From NCBI RefSeq assembly GCF_000237925.1, contig NC_031500.1, forward strand, positions 9,445,753 to 9,509,752: a DNA stretch of 64,000 nucleotides, given 5' to 3'. A model generated the notes under the pieces. The model worked only from the letters and a program-made list of their open reading frames with translations. It had not been told where the DNA came from and made no database searches. This DNA is from Schistosoma mansoni (Eukaryota > Platyhelminthes > Trematoda > Strigeidida > Schistosomatidae). Position 1 is the first letter of the stretch. Every line of letters begins with the position of its first letter. Made by a program: the position numbers and the translations under genes. This document shows, in pieces, positions 11,995 to 23,420 of the stretch.

Positions 11995-12005
11995 ATTTGA
12001 TGAGT

Positions 12006-12424
12006 ACAACTGTAGATTATGGTTATTTAACGGAGTATAGTCTAAAAAAATTCTATTTGTTTTGTTTAATCTCCTATAGCTTTCTTTGATCTCATTTTCA
12101 TGTCAAACGATTCTTCTAGTCAAAAATCAATGTTAATTAAGAGTTACTCAATGTAATTACATTAAGTGCTTACTGCCTTTCAAAAAGAATGAAAACGTTT
12201 AATAGATAAATATTTTTATAGACAACATTAAAAACAAATAATTGACTGTTGTCTTCTAGATATAAATAATGTCCAAAGTCTTTAATATTGTCAACGTCCA
12301 TAAGTGGTCTAGTAAAATAACATTTTAAATGGTATAACATACGCATCAAAATACATAAGTTACTAAACAGAATGAAAGTAGTATCATCAAGTTAGTCAAA
12401 TTTGAAACTCTTTGGTAATTTTAA
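12006..12424. other. No gene recognised
   Basis: AT-rich sequence without recognised features. Confidence 0.4.
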
Positions 12425-12679
12425 CAGTTGAATTCATGAGTTAATCTAATCTGGATCCCGAATGAAAACCTAGACGTACTGAACAGCCATTTCCTCTTAT
12501 CATGATTGTACTTCTTAGAAGTTTACATCCACAATACAACACACGAAACTCGAACTAAGGACCTTTGATCTCGTACATGAACATTCAACCTCTAGTTTAC
12601 TGAACTAGTATCTATAATAATGTTTATCCAATAATATACACAGAATTATACTTAGAATATACAAATTTTATAATAAATG
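12425..12679 (-). repeat. Decayed tRNA/hammerhead SINE, first copy of a 190-bp direct repeat
   Basis: Minus-oriented remnant of the hammerhead SINE family (CATGAGTTAATCTAATCTGG, GAACAGCCATTTC, CGAAACTCGAAC). The stretch 12487-12679 returns as a direct repeat at 13257-13447, on the other side of the composite unit. Confidence 0.6.
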
Positions 12680-13256
12680 TGACATAACGGATAATCCATA
12701 ACAATGGGACAGGTGCATTCAATCTCTGTATTCCATTAAGTTTTAAGTTTCTAAATTACCTTAAGAAAATATTTTTATTCGACAAATTCATGTTTTTTCC
12801 CCGATTTATATCTCTTATACCTAGTGTTTTCTTCAACCGCTAGCATGATGATTACTTACGTTACATCTCGCTGTGCTGATATGTTGTCTTAACTTCAACC
12901 CATCTATGGATGAGCATACCAGCTTCTATCATTTTTTGGTGATTGACTATGCTTTATGACCGAATCCACAGTTAGTGGCTTTATGGAATGATACCACATT
13001 TATGTTATTGTCAGCCATAATGTTTATCAGTCTAAGTTTACTATTGTAAGACTTCTATGTTGATTTAACATAACATAATGCATAGAACTCACAACTCTTC
13101 AGCTATCAGAAAATTACTCTTAACGTAAACATTAGTCATTCACTAATTTTTTTATGTGAACTTAGTAACTAATTGGATAACTCAATGGCGTTTCAAGTGA
13201 ATGATATTGGTTCCGAGTCCCATAGTGAACATCGACTCAATGATGTAGGTACATTC
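12680..13256 (+). repeat. Composite repeat: 480-bp segment plus Sm-alpha-like end
   Basis: Inverted copy of 2440-3010. The right end (13155-13256) is Sm-alpha-like, with GTTCCGAGTCCCATAGTGAACATC. It is flanked on both sides by the same 190-bp SINE remnant. Confidence 0.75.
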
Positions 13257-13447
13257 AGCCATTTCCTCTTATAATAATGGTACTTCTTAGAAGTATACAA
13301 CAACTATGCAACACATGAAACTCAAACTCAGAACATTTGGTCGCGTACATGAACATTCAACCTCTAGTCAACTGAACTAGTATCTAGAATAATGTTTATC
13401 CAATAATATACACAGAATTATACTTGGAATATATAAATTTTATAATA
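13257..13447 (-). repeat. Second copy of the 190-bp direct repeat
   Basis: Repeats 12487-12679 with a few changes, ending in the same ACACAGAATTATACTT and TTTTATAATAA block. Confidence 0.75.
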
Positions 13448-13721
13448 AGTACATTATTATTATTATTCAACTACTAATAAGTTCATACTTTCAATTCTTA
13501 ACATGTAATTCTTATTTATAATTGACTTTCCATACAATAAAAACTGATTTGTTTCTAAGAGAAAAAACACAAAAACAAAAAACAACCCTAATGAGAATTA
13601 ACTGATATTAATCAATATTAGATAAACATATTTATTTTTTTATTAGTTTAATGGAGAAAAAACAAGAAAAAAATACCCATAGTAACTAATAATCAATTAA
13701 ATTATTTTTTTTTAATATGGT

Positions 13722-13862
13722 AGAAATCATGAGTCAGTTGAAGCTAGACCACCATGGAAAACCTGGAAGCACCGGACGGCCGTTTCGTCATATTGTGGGA
13801 CTCCTCAACAGCGTGCATTCACGATCCCGCCTCGCGAAATTCGACCCTAGGACCTACCAGTC
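13722..13862 (-). repeat. Hammerhead SINE, 5'-truncated
   Basis: On the minus strand it carries box B-like GGTCCTAGGGTCGAATTTCG, then TTGAGGAGTCCCA and GACGAAACGGCCGTC. The first core base is T instead of C, and helix I pairs GCACG... imperfectly with the downstream arm. Cleavage is unlikely. Confidence 0.75.
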
Positions 13863-13987
13863 CTTTAATTGAAATAATGAACATTTAAAAAAAAATTTGT
13901 TATCTTTTAATCAATTAATTGTTAACAAGTTAAGTAAATATTACATTTCATAAATAAATAAAAACAAAGTGAATAAAATTCCTCCTC

Positions 13988-14402
13988 TCACTTACTTACT
14001 TATGGCTGTTACCCCTCGTGGAGGAGCATAGGCTGCCCACTAGCATTCTCCATCCAACTCTATTCTGGGCAATCCCTTCCAGTTCTTTCCAGTTGTTATT
14101 CATTCCTTTCATATCTGCCTCTATTTTACCGGTGTAATGTGTTCTTTGGCCTTCCTCTTTTCTGCTTCCCTTAACGATTCCAGGTTAGTGATTGCCTCAT
14201 GATGCACATTGGTGATTTCCTTAATGTATGTCCGATCCATTTCCAACGTCTTTTCCTAATTACCTCTTCAGCTGGAAGCTGGTTTGTCCTCTCCCATAAA
14301 ACGCTGTTGCTGATAGTATCCGGCCAGTGAATGTTAAGTATTTTGCGTAAAGAACTGTTTATGAATACTTGTACCTTCTTGACGATGGATGTAGTAGTTC
14401 TC
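13988..14402 (-). mobile_element. RTE LINE 3' end, 5'-truncated
   Basis: The minus strand encodes the C-terminal part of the RTE protein, with [17 protein letters not shown] codons, and ends in GTAAGTAAGTG. It meets a plus-strand RTE 5' end head-to-head at about 14402. Confidence 0.75.
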
Positions 14403-14660
14403 TGCCTGTAGCTCTTCCAGAGTTACTGCCGGTCCCAAGCCCACACAAAGGAGGGTTGGGGATGGGGTTAGCAACCCCATACCGTAGAAAAACTAACTCG
14501 CTGAAAAAACGCTAACCAAAAAAATAATTCAAACTATTTAAACTATGCCCTGGGAGTTAAAGGAATAATTATGACGCCTCATGATGAAATTTGAAATTTT
14601 TCGGAAGTCACGAGGCCGATGCACCTTCTAACAACCAGAGGCAACACTCTACTCTCACCA
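14403..14660 (+). mobile_element. RTE LINE 5' leader and ORF start
   Basis: It has the family's 5' leader (TAGCTCTTCCAGAGTTACTGC ... GTAGAAAAACTAACTCGCTG) and then ATGACGCCTCATGATG at about 14571, matching the MTPQD start of better copies. Homology fades within the first 70 bp of the reading frame. Confidence 0.75.
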
Positions 14661-14867
14661 ATTACGTATATATATACAATATGTTGTCGTAACATATATC
14701 ATTTTATATCACAAGTCTCTTACACTCTAATACATATACCTAGTTTAGACAATTTTTAACGTTGATTGGATAACCTATTCAGTGTACAATGAGACGAAGA
14801 ACCATGTTCTACCTATTTATATTCGATAATTTTTGATGTTTGATCATATTTCCTTGAAAATGCTTGG

Positions 14868-15015
14868 ACCAAATCGTCAGGCGAAACGTTGGATTTACTT
14901 CAAATTCATTCGCTGAGATATTACAAATATATTCTTTCTATTTAATGTCTTACATCAACTCGGCGCCCAAATACAGTGAAACTATTCGCTCTAATTTAGG
15001 CGAAAGTTCTTATAT
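14868..15015 (+). repeat. Dispersed repeat, right-end copy
   Basis: About 150 bp matching 7885-8036 (GCGAAACGTTGGATTTACTTC ... CTCGGCGCCCAAATACAGTG). Family unknown. Confidence 0.7.
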
Positions 15016-15477
15016 ACATTAAATACTTCATTTGCAAATCTTCAATTAATTATCCTTTACATTCTGTATGATACTTCTAATTTACGATTTCTTTCTTTTC
15101 GTTTTCCTTTCTGTCATCTTCGTTTCAATCTTCTTAGCCCTCTGATGTCAGGCATTTCATTTCTGATTAGTGTTACATATTATTAACGTTGTAAGACATA
15201 AGTAGCCTACACGACAATATGAATAAAAATAATGACGTCTGATAAGATTCTAAACTAGTATTTTTTTTCTTTCCTAGGGTTGTAATTATTTGATTGCTAT
15301 TTGTATCGTAAATTCCAGAGATAACTGTCAAGTGCAATTTAATGAAATACAGTTACTGGCAAAAATCAACTACGCCTAATTAATTATTGTTATTAATGAG
15401 TCTTTATTGATATATATATACCGTGAATGGAATACCTAAATATTATCATTAGATTAGAAGTTTTTGTCAAAGTTCGA

Positions 15478-15635
15478 TAGAATCTAGTATTGAAATCCAG
15501 GATTCGAGTTTCGTCACATTTATGATTCGCTAGTACTATATGCCAACGTTGACCTACACATTGAGATTTGAACCTAGTGATTATCGTATCAAGCTCAAAA
15601 GCGTTACCGACTGAGCGACAAAGTCCAAATAGTCA
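15478..15635 (-). repeat. Third tRNA-like repeat with hammerhead-like end
   Basis: On the minus strand: TCGCTCAGTCGGTAACGC (box A-like), AGGTTCAAATCTC (box B-like), then CTAGCGAATC...GACGAAACTCGAATCCTGGATT, which follows the order of a hammerhead (core, stem II, GAAA, helix I). Sequence differs clearly from both other families. The core first bases and stem III are not canonical. Confidence 0.55.
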
Positions 15636-17100
15636 GAAACTTGTTCAACGAGTAAAAATTATTATTACTAAGGCATTCTTGATAGAGAGACCCAGAAAAC
15701 TTCACAAAAAAGGCCTAAAGCGGTCCTGAAAACGCTGAGAAGCATCTTTATGCACCAGAATTGTATAAAAGTTTGTCGAAAACATCTAAAAAAAGAAGAT
15801 TCACGTGTCGCATTTCTGATTAGATAATCACCTCTCCTGTTACTATATTTAAAAGGTTTCTAGAACTTTTCAGAAGTTCTGAACAATCTGAAGTACTATA
15901 AATACCCTCAATTTTCATTACTTAAATTAACCTTGGATCCAGCGTTCTTTCCATATTTCGCACGTTTGTTTTTCGTATTCAACTTGTCATATAGATTTAT
16001 CCTAAGGGTTATTAGAACAACTTAACAAATCAAATAAAGTATTCATTTAGAAGATTTATCAATCTTATTATCCAGTTGTAAACAGTACCAACTGCAATTA
16101 ATTAATCTCTTTTACTACATTATTAGCAACTTAGTGCTTAGTAACAATTTTTTTATTAATCAATCAATTATATTGAAATTAAAAGTCATGCAATTGATTT
16201 ACATGCTCAATGTTATTCATTAGATAAGTAGTAGTAGTAGTAGTAGTAGCCGCAGCAATATTACTATGACTCTTAGATACATATACACCTAGATAAATAA
16301 TTGTGCATAAATCTAAAATTGTTTTCAACATTTTTTAAGATAATTTTTCACACACAAAAAAGGTATCGTCATGTTTTTGTTGCTTTTTTTTTATAAAAAA
16401 AATATTTTACAAGGGAATTTCGAATTAATTTCTTTTGTGCGTGCGTGCGTGTGTGAGTGTATGTGAGCGTGTATGTGTGAGTACGTGTGTGTTTGTGTGT
16501 TTTCTATTTTTACCTAACAACAAATATGAAAAGCATCACTTAAGGAATGTTATTTTACATACACAATTGTATATGCAAATGAATAGAATCATTAATTTTT
16601 TTTCAGTAGGGGTATTCTATTCTTTAATCTTTCATATGATGAATGAAATTTATTTATTACAAAAAAAATCAAACTCATTTCGAGAGTCTAATTAATTTTG
16701 TGATAAAAATACGAAAAAAATTTTTTCTGTGTTTTCTTGCTTTAAAATTAGACTTGGTTACTATTTATCTAAAAAAAAGGTTTTTTGTATGGATTAATTT
16801 GTTAATCATTGTCTCCTGTCATGTTATAAATCCTACACCTTTAAAAAATGTTTTTAAATCAAAACTTTTCATTCTGAATCAATAAAAGTTAAGAAACTAT
16901 TAAAAGTGAAGAAGTACTGGATATCAATATATATATATGTTTTTTTGTTCTCTTAGTTTGTGACTTTTCAGCTTAAAGAATGTTGTGATGTGTGCTACTA
17001 ATACCAGTAGATATAAGTAGTATGTATCATTAATTGGAAGTGAAATGTCTAAACTAAAAGGGTTATGAAAATTGAAGGAAAGAGAATGAGAATAAAAAAT
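15636..17100. other. AT-rich, low-complexity intergenic sequence
   Basis: (TAG)n at 16228-16248 and a GTGC/GTGT-rich tract at 16436-16500. No gene recognised. Confidence 0.5.
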
Positions 17101-17102
17101 GA

Positions 17103-17481
17103 TTGGTATGGAAACAAAAGAACAATGAAGTTTTGAGACAATTGATTGACATTTTGGAAATGAAGTATTTAGTGTGGGAGAGAACAATCCAGATTTCATT
17201 GGAGGAAGAAATCAGGAAGAAGTGCTGGAAGTGGATAGGGAACATATTGAGGAAATCACCCAACTGTGTCACAAGGCAAGCACTCATTTGGAATCCTGAA
17301 GGCCAAAGGAGAAGAGTAAGACAAAAGAATACACTACGCTGAAAAATTGAAACAGATATAAGAAAAATGAACAACAAGTGGATAGAACTAGCAAGGAATG
17401 TCCGGGACAGAGTGGGTTGGAGAATGCTGGTCGGCGGCCTATGCTCCATTGGGAGTAACAGGCGTAAGTAAGTAAGTAAGT
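17103..17481 (+). mobile_element. RTE LINE 3' end
   Basis: Plus-strand codons from about 17166 give [20 protein letters not shown], then [18 protein letters not shown] and, after a stop, NNKWIEL and [19 protein letters not shown]. It ends with GGCGTAAGTAAGTAAGTAAG. It is the C-terminus of the RTE protein and its (TAAG)n tail, 5' truncated. Confidence 0.85.
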
Positions 17482-18714
17482 TCTCAGATTTTACTACGAG
17501 ATTCTATAATTTGTGTGTTCAAGTACATTCGATTATTCCCATTTGTGTTCTCATTTACTACAATATAATTTTAATAAAATTAACCTTTAGAACTACAATC
17601 CTCACCATGAAATTGAAATTGTATTTGTATTAATTAAGATTGAATCTAGAGTTTCACAACTAATATGATAACTTTTAATTACAACAGCTTATGATTTTAA
17701 AAAATGCTATGAAAATGCATCAATTCTCTAAAAACCATTTTAACTTATGTACACATTGAATGAATGGATTATGGGTAATAATTAAATCTACGATGTCTTT
17801 CATTCTGACTTAGACTCATCGATTTTAAATAGCTAGATTCCAGTGTTAATATCCACTTTAAAGCGTGAACGCAGTACTTTTCTCATCAAACATCAGCGCG
17901 TTATTCACTAAAACGTTTAAGTCCAGGAAGTCACTAACTTATTTTATTGGTATGATGTTTAAATCATAATTAGTAAAGGCTTTAATTATTCACTTATTGA
18001 TATTTATGAGTTCAGTTTAATCAGTAGACATGGTAGAGGGCTGAAGCATAACTGACATAAACATTTGTAGTGCCGTGCTTCGTTAATCGTTCACCTCAAT
18101 GACCGTTATAATACAAATCTTAACGGTGCATAAAATCAGAAGGCAAAGAGAAGCGTCAACTACAGTTTTGTGAACAAATGACGCAGGTCAGAAAGTCACA
18201 AGCACATGGGAAAATATCAGCGAACGCAAGAAATTACATAGGCAATTTACAGTCAAATTGAATAAGGGCACAGCAAAGCAAAACAAAAGCTGATAATAGG
18301 ATTTGCGTGCTTACATATATGGGGAGGAGTATGAGTCATCAAATGATACTTAAGCAATCAACATTTTGGTTAGAGTGTCATGTACTCTAGTGATCATAAC
18401 AGTACAAAGAAATATGTAAATTGTTATTCTCCAAATGACGATGTTTGTTAAGCAAGTTATTAAAAAGGCCATACTCAAAATCAATTGTAGGATAGTTGTT
18501 ATACGCTTATACGATAATGTAAATCTTCCAGTCTAGTGAATACAGATTTTATCTATCTATCAAACGTTATATTTCATCTACCAATTTATGACGGAATGCA
18601 AATCATTTACCAAGTGCGTAGACTACTAGTACTACCTGACTATCTAAATTTAGCTAACTGAAGAGAAGTTCTACACTTGTAATTTATTGGTCGAAAATCA
18701 AATAATCTAAACTT
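17482..18714. other. No gene or repeat recognised
   Basis: AT-rich; no coding or structural signature seen. Confidence 0.45.
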
Positions 18715-19075
18715 TCATCTATCCATCTTTGCTTACAATGCTTGTGAAATAAGGCTATGTCGAGGCAATACGCACAGTATGCACATATACCAATTAGAGA
18801 CTGACCAGTTGCAGTCCTAACACATCAATGGGAAGATTCAAACAAACAATACTAAGTGAATTTAAAAACCTCACCCCATTGCACAAGCAAGTGGCTATCA
18901 AGACTTAGTAGCTGAGTGGAAAACGCAATGGTGTTTGAAGAGAAAGGTACTGGGTTTGAGTCCCAGAGTGAACATCAACTCTGAGATGCAGGTACATCCA
19001 GATGACGAGTTCCAAATAGGACGAAACCCGCGTCCTGTATTCCACTGCTAGCCACTATCCATCTTTGCGTATAGC
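18715..19075 (+). repeat. Tandem Sm-alpha-like units
   Basis: The 3' segment of one unit (18715-18865) is followed after about 35 bp by a second unit (18900-19072), which has TAGCTGAGTGGAAAACGC and GGGTTTGAGTCCC as A and B boxes and then a hammerhead. The core of the second unit has lost its first C (AGATGACGAG), and the stem III octamer reads ACCCGCGT, so cleavage should be abolished. Head-to-tail order fits the satellite-like multimers known for Sm-alpha. Confidence 0.8.
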
Positions 19076-19382
19076 ACTTTGTTTTTTAAATTAATGTTTG
19101 ACATCAGTTGAATTATTTGAACAAAATACTTTCATTGATAAGTTAATTTCTTTTAATCTCTTTTTGGTTTTAGCCTTCTTTATAAATGTCATTTTAATTA
19201 AAATGAAAAATAACTTATTCCATTATTATACTAAGTTTAAAAATCATTCAATCTCTTACATTAACGAGTTGTGACGGAGCGACTGACTGAAAATAACTTC
19301 TAAAATGACATCAATATATATTATTCAAATAAAACAGACTTCATAACTGATCGATCATTGAGTAGTGGCCAGTGTTAGGTTT

Positions 19383-19532
19383 GTCCAGTACTTTACTTAC
19401 TTACATACAACTGTCACCTCTCGTGAAGGAGCATAGGCTGACCACGAGCATTTACCATCCAACTCTGTCCTGGATAATCCTCTCCAGTTAAATTCAAATG
19501 CCATTCATCCTTTCATGTCTGCTTCCGAATCT
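19383..19532 (-). mobile_element. RTE LINE 3' terminus
   Basis: The minus strand ends in GCCTATGCTCCTTCACGAG and GTATGTAAGTAAGT. Only the last about 150 bp remain. Confidence 0.75.
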
Positions 19533-19599
19533 CTCAAAACACTATTGTTTCACACAATTCTAATAACAGATACAGGCAGTACAGTACTCTCACATCAAC

Positions 19600-19990
19600 T
19601 CAATCACACTACCTAATTCACCCCATCCAAAAACAACAACACCACCACAATTCACATCAACAACAACAGTTATAACAATAACAATCATCATCATAATAAT
19701 AATCATAATCATAATAATAATAATAATAAAAAGAAGATTAATTAAAGTAATAGTAGTAATATGATGATGTATGTTGTCATTATTATTATCATTCGTCGTA
19801 ATTATAACGTTATCAATAATCAACATGATAACCACAACAGTAACAACAGTTTCAACATCCTCCTACATATGATCATAAACTCATCCTGTTCAAAACACAA
19901 TGATTCATCAACAAATGTTCCAAGACAAAAATTCACTTGTCTCAATAATCCCCACTTACTCAGTCTACACACTTTGTTCAAATGAACTCA
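19600..19990. repeat. AAT/CAT/AAC-rich low-complexity block
   Basis: Interrupted trinucleotide runs. Open frames here (Asn/Ile/His-rich) are composition artefacts. Confidence 0.8.
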
Positions 19991-20249
19991 CACAAACTAA
20001 CAACAAACAAACACAGACACACACCTCGTCATACTGTAACACTCAACATTTAATCAAAACACATTCGCTGTATAGTTCAAATCTACTCTAATCCGATACA
20101 ATACAGTACACTTGTTCAATTTCAAATCCAGTAGGACATCTCGACTCTGTTGACCACGTCAACACACAATCTCTCCGACACATCATTCAAATCCTCCACA
20201 TATCTGGAAAATAATCATCCAAACTACTCACCATATGGAAATCTTCCAA

Positions 20250-20985
20250 TGTGTATGTAGCAAATATGACCTATTTGGCTCTCCGTGGTGTGATCCGGTG
20301 AGATCAATTTAGCTTTGTGTAGGAATATTGTGCAGCCTATAACCATCTTGCTAAATTCACACATATTTGCAAACCTGTCACCATTCTCGTTCCTTTATCC
20401 TAGTCCATGTTGTTCATTGTAATTCCCTCCTTTTTTGTTTTGTATGATTCTACGGTGATCCTGGATCCGTGAGATTCCCATTCTATAAGCTCATTTCGTG
20501 CTTCTTTGGACAGCATCAGAACAACTCCCTGAGTGTGTGGAGCATTTTTTCTCCTTGTGACCGGAGTACAGCAGCAACTCTCCCATATCTAGCCTTTGTT
20601 GTTCAGCTTGGGTCCAATGCGTTTCGCTGATTCCGAATACTGCAAAATTGTATCTTCTCATTTCCGTTGCTATTTGTTTTGTCCTCCCGGTATCCCACAT
20701 TGTTCGAACGTTCCATGTACCTATATTGATTGTTATTCTGGTTGTTATAATGGGCATCGGCCTCGTGACTTCCGAGGAATTTCTGCTTTCATCCTGAGGC
20801 GTCATATTTCTTCCTCCAACATGAAGGACAGAGTTTAAACGCTTTAATTTGTTTAGTCTGGTTGGCGTTTTTCCAGCAAGATTTTTTCTACGAGATGGGG
20901 TTGCCAACCTCATACCCAACCCTTTTCCTTAACCCGGACTTGGGACCGGCAGTAACTCTAGAAGAACTGCAGACTGAGTTCTAGT
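20250..20985 (-). mobile_element. RTE LINE 5' part: leader and endonuclease domain
   Basis: The minus strand has the leader (about 20985-20811), then ATG with MTPQDESRNS, INIGTWNVRTMWDTG, QIATEMRRY, ISETHWTQAEQ and LYSGHKE. This is the start of the apurinic-endonuclease-like domain. The end near 20250 matches the HKAKL...TENQID region, so the middle of the domain is deleted. Not coding. Confidence 0.85.
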
Positions 20986-20992
20986 CCTTTAG

Positions 20993-21481
20993 TGTTAGTG
21001 AGAACTATTTATGGACCAATATTATATGTATATGTCCTATTGTATAATTGTTAAGTAACTAAGCTATTCATATTCGTGTCCCTCTTATTATAAGATTTAT
21101 TTTGACCTATAGTTTATTATTATACGATTTATGATTCTTGAGTTATCCCTAGTCCATTATTTACTGTTCCCCCTATTCACAGCCACATTTGGCCAAATCT
21201 TGTACAAATGTTATTTTCTATTTTATGGTACGATATGGTCAGTTTGTTTTTTATATAAACCCAGTATGATTGAGAATAATGATTTATATTGCAGAAGCTG
21301 TTATTGGTGTTCTGGACTTAACTGGTTGGGCTAGGCAGAAAACAGGACTGATAAGTACTCAAGACTGCTCACACGGCTCTGTATATCATTGGGCGATCAA
21401 TAAATTCACTTCTCTCTCATTGGCGGGGATCAGCACATTCATATATTAAACAGGGCACGTACGCATTCAATCGATATAACA
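20993..21481 (+). mobile_element. Solo LTR fossil, gypsy-like family
   Basis: About 490 bp beginning TGTTAGTGAGAAC and ending CGATATAACA, then ACTGGCGACAACC, a primer-binding-like sequence. A diverged minus copy lies at 3400-3895. It contains ATATAAACCC and CAATAAATTC as TATA and poly(A)-like signals. It is a broken, old fossil without any internal genes. Confidence 0.6.
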
Positions 21482-21489
21482 ACTGGCGA

Positions 21490-22120
21490 CAACCAGGCGA
21501 CAACTTTACCCATACATTATGACTTAATGAAAATATCAAAGTAATCCTCTCAGGAAGTAAATATATCAAATGATATTGACTATTCACTGCTTTTAACATC
21601 AACCGGATATTTTGAACTGTCACAAGTCAATATTATCAAACAATCATTACTTAAACATGTAAACAACAATATCTTGTCTACTTTCTCATCCTTAAAAGTC
21701 ATCCACTTTTGAGCTTTAAAAACGAAACATAAGGAAAATAGTATGGAATAAGCTGTACTTTTAAGGTTGCATTATGAACAGAAAATAAGGGTATCTACAA
21801 AGTTATATGTTAGCTTGAGAATTTATACTCCATAAAAGTATATTTAAATTGACTACAAGTTAGTGGCTGCTTAATCAGGATAATGTAGAAAATAATGCAC
21901 CCTTGTTTTTAGAGTTTTCTAGTAACTTTGTCAACAACACTGGTTATTCAAAATATCTGTTAACAATCTTTTAGTTTCTGAAGACGTTTATTTAGCTGTT
22001 AGAATGAATATATATCGTATTCAACTCTTTCAAACATTACTCCTTTCGTTAAGTGGATGAATGCTAAAACGAACAAAAAACAATAAAAAAAAATTCCATT
22101 TTAATTGGTATGAACTTATT
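21490..22120. other. No gene recognised
   Basis: AT-rich sequence. Confidence 0.4.
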
Positions 22121-22121
22121 C

Positions 22122-22310
22122 CTCAATGGAAAGCGTGAGTCAATGCGAGCTCGACCCCCATCGACAACCTGGAAACACTGGACCGCCGTTTCGTCCCACT
22201 ACGGGGCTCCTCAGTGTTTCCAGGTTTTCCATGGTGGTCTAGCTTCAATTGACTCACTCTTTCAACTAAGAAAAATACTAAATCTCCACAAAACCCCTAC
22301 TGATAATTAA
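22122..22310. repeat. Fold-back hammerhead repeat, shortest form
   Basis: The left arm (22130-22195) is the inverse of the right arm (22210-22270), separated by about 15 bp. The right end has CTCCACAAAACCCCTACTGA. The tRNA-like centre is gone, leaving almost only a hairpin. This parallels the copy at 1513-1890. Confidence 0.8.
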
Positions 22311-22490
22311 TATAATCCACAATTGTCCACTATAAACAATATCAGTGTAGTGCAATCAAATGCTAAGGATGAAAATGTTTAAATTTCTTTTATTTTTTAC
22401 AGATTTAATAATAGTTAAAATAGTAGTCAGTTGTCAATATATTCAGAAATACCTAATATTATAGCTGGATGATGCTGAAGAGTTGATCAA

Positions 22491-22808
22491 CCAAGTTAAT
22501 AAATAAACACTCTGTAGCTGAGTGGATAACGCGACAGCGTTTGAAGAGAAAGGTACTGGGTTCGAGTCCCAGAGTGAACTTCAACTCAGATTCAGGTACA
22601 TCCATCTGACGAGTCCCAAATGGGACGAAACGCGCGTCAAACTGGATTCTACTGCTAGCCATTATCCATCTTTGCTTATAATGCTCATGAATTAAGACAA
22701 TACCGAGGCGATACGCACAGTATGCATATATGGCCAATAAGAGACTGATCAGTTGCAATCCTGAACATCAATGAGAAGATTCACACAAACAATATTAAGT
22801 GAGTAAAC
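22491..22808 (+). repeat. Near full-length Sm-alpha-like SINE with hammerhead
   Basis: A box (TAGCTGAGTGGATAACGC) and B box (GGGTTCGAGTCCC) are followed by the hammerhead: CTGACGA 22606-22612, GAAA 22627-22630, octamer ACGCGCGT 22630-22637 and GTC 22636-22638. A 3-base AAA insertion follows the cleavage triplet and CCAT replaces CCAG, so helix I is disturbed. The 3' part runs to ACAATATTAAGTGA. Box A and box B spacing fits a Pol III promoter. Confidence 0.85.
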
Positions 22809-23189
22809 ACTGCTGTTTAATCATAAAACTAGAGAAAAAGATATTTATGAAAGTAATGAACGCATGAAAGTAGTTTAATCTTGGAAAACAAACTAAGCTA
22901 CTCACTCATAAAATTTACCAGAACTTCTTTGAAATAGAAAGAACTGAAAAATAAATTAGTAGCTGTAGTAGGAGAGTAAATAATGAAATACTAATAGGAC
23001 AAATAGTGATTAAATAATAAACAAACAGAATCCATGGACCAATCGAGAATCAACGTATATCATGAACAACTTATGAAACTTGCTATTTTAAATCATGGTA
23101 CTTATTGATAGAAAGTAGTATGATACGATATTTGTTGTATTAGTGTAACAATTGTAGAAACATTAGATCGACTTTCTTACACAGCTAGA

Positions 23190-23420
23190 AAAATACATAG
23201 ATGAAAATAAAAACAAGTTCAGGGTGAACGGTTCTAATGGAAATGTTCTTTACCATTTCATTTACTGGTTGCTTCTTCCATATTCCATTTACAAAAACAG
23301 TATTACTGAATACATATAAAGGAAATAACTGTATTGGAACCTGTTTCTTCCACTCCCGATGGCTATGAAATAAATCAATTCCTAATCCATACATAATGAT
23401 CATTTAAGTTTTAAAGTGTT
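23190..23420 (+). repeat. Dispersed 220-bp repeat
   Basis: It matches 57948-58172 (same strand) and, inverted, 44060-44280. All three share CCATTTACAAAAACAG and AATCCATACATAA. Family not recognised; it lies just outside the VAL palindrome arm. Confidence 0.6.

Noticed and set aside
16435-16695. 86-codon Cys/Val-rich open frame
   Set aside because: It is the translation of a GTGC/GTGT tract followed by AT-rich sequence; no domain or splice context.
19590-19990. Ile/Asn/His-rich open frames on both strands
   Set aside because: Products of AAT/CAT repeats; composition explains them.
22500-22580. Possible true tRNA gene (A and B boxes)
   Set aside because: No closed cloverleaf or acceptor stem; boxes belong to an Sm-alpha-like SINE.
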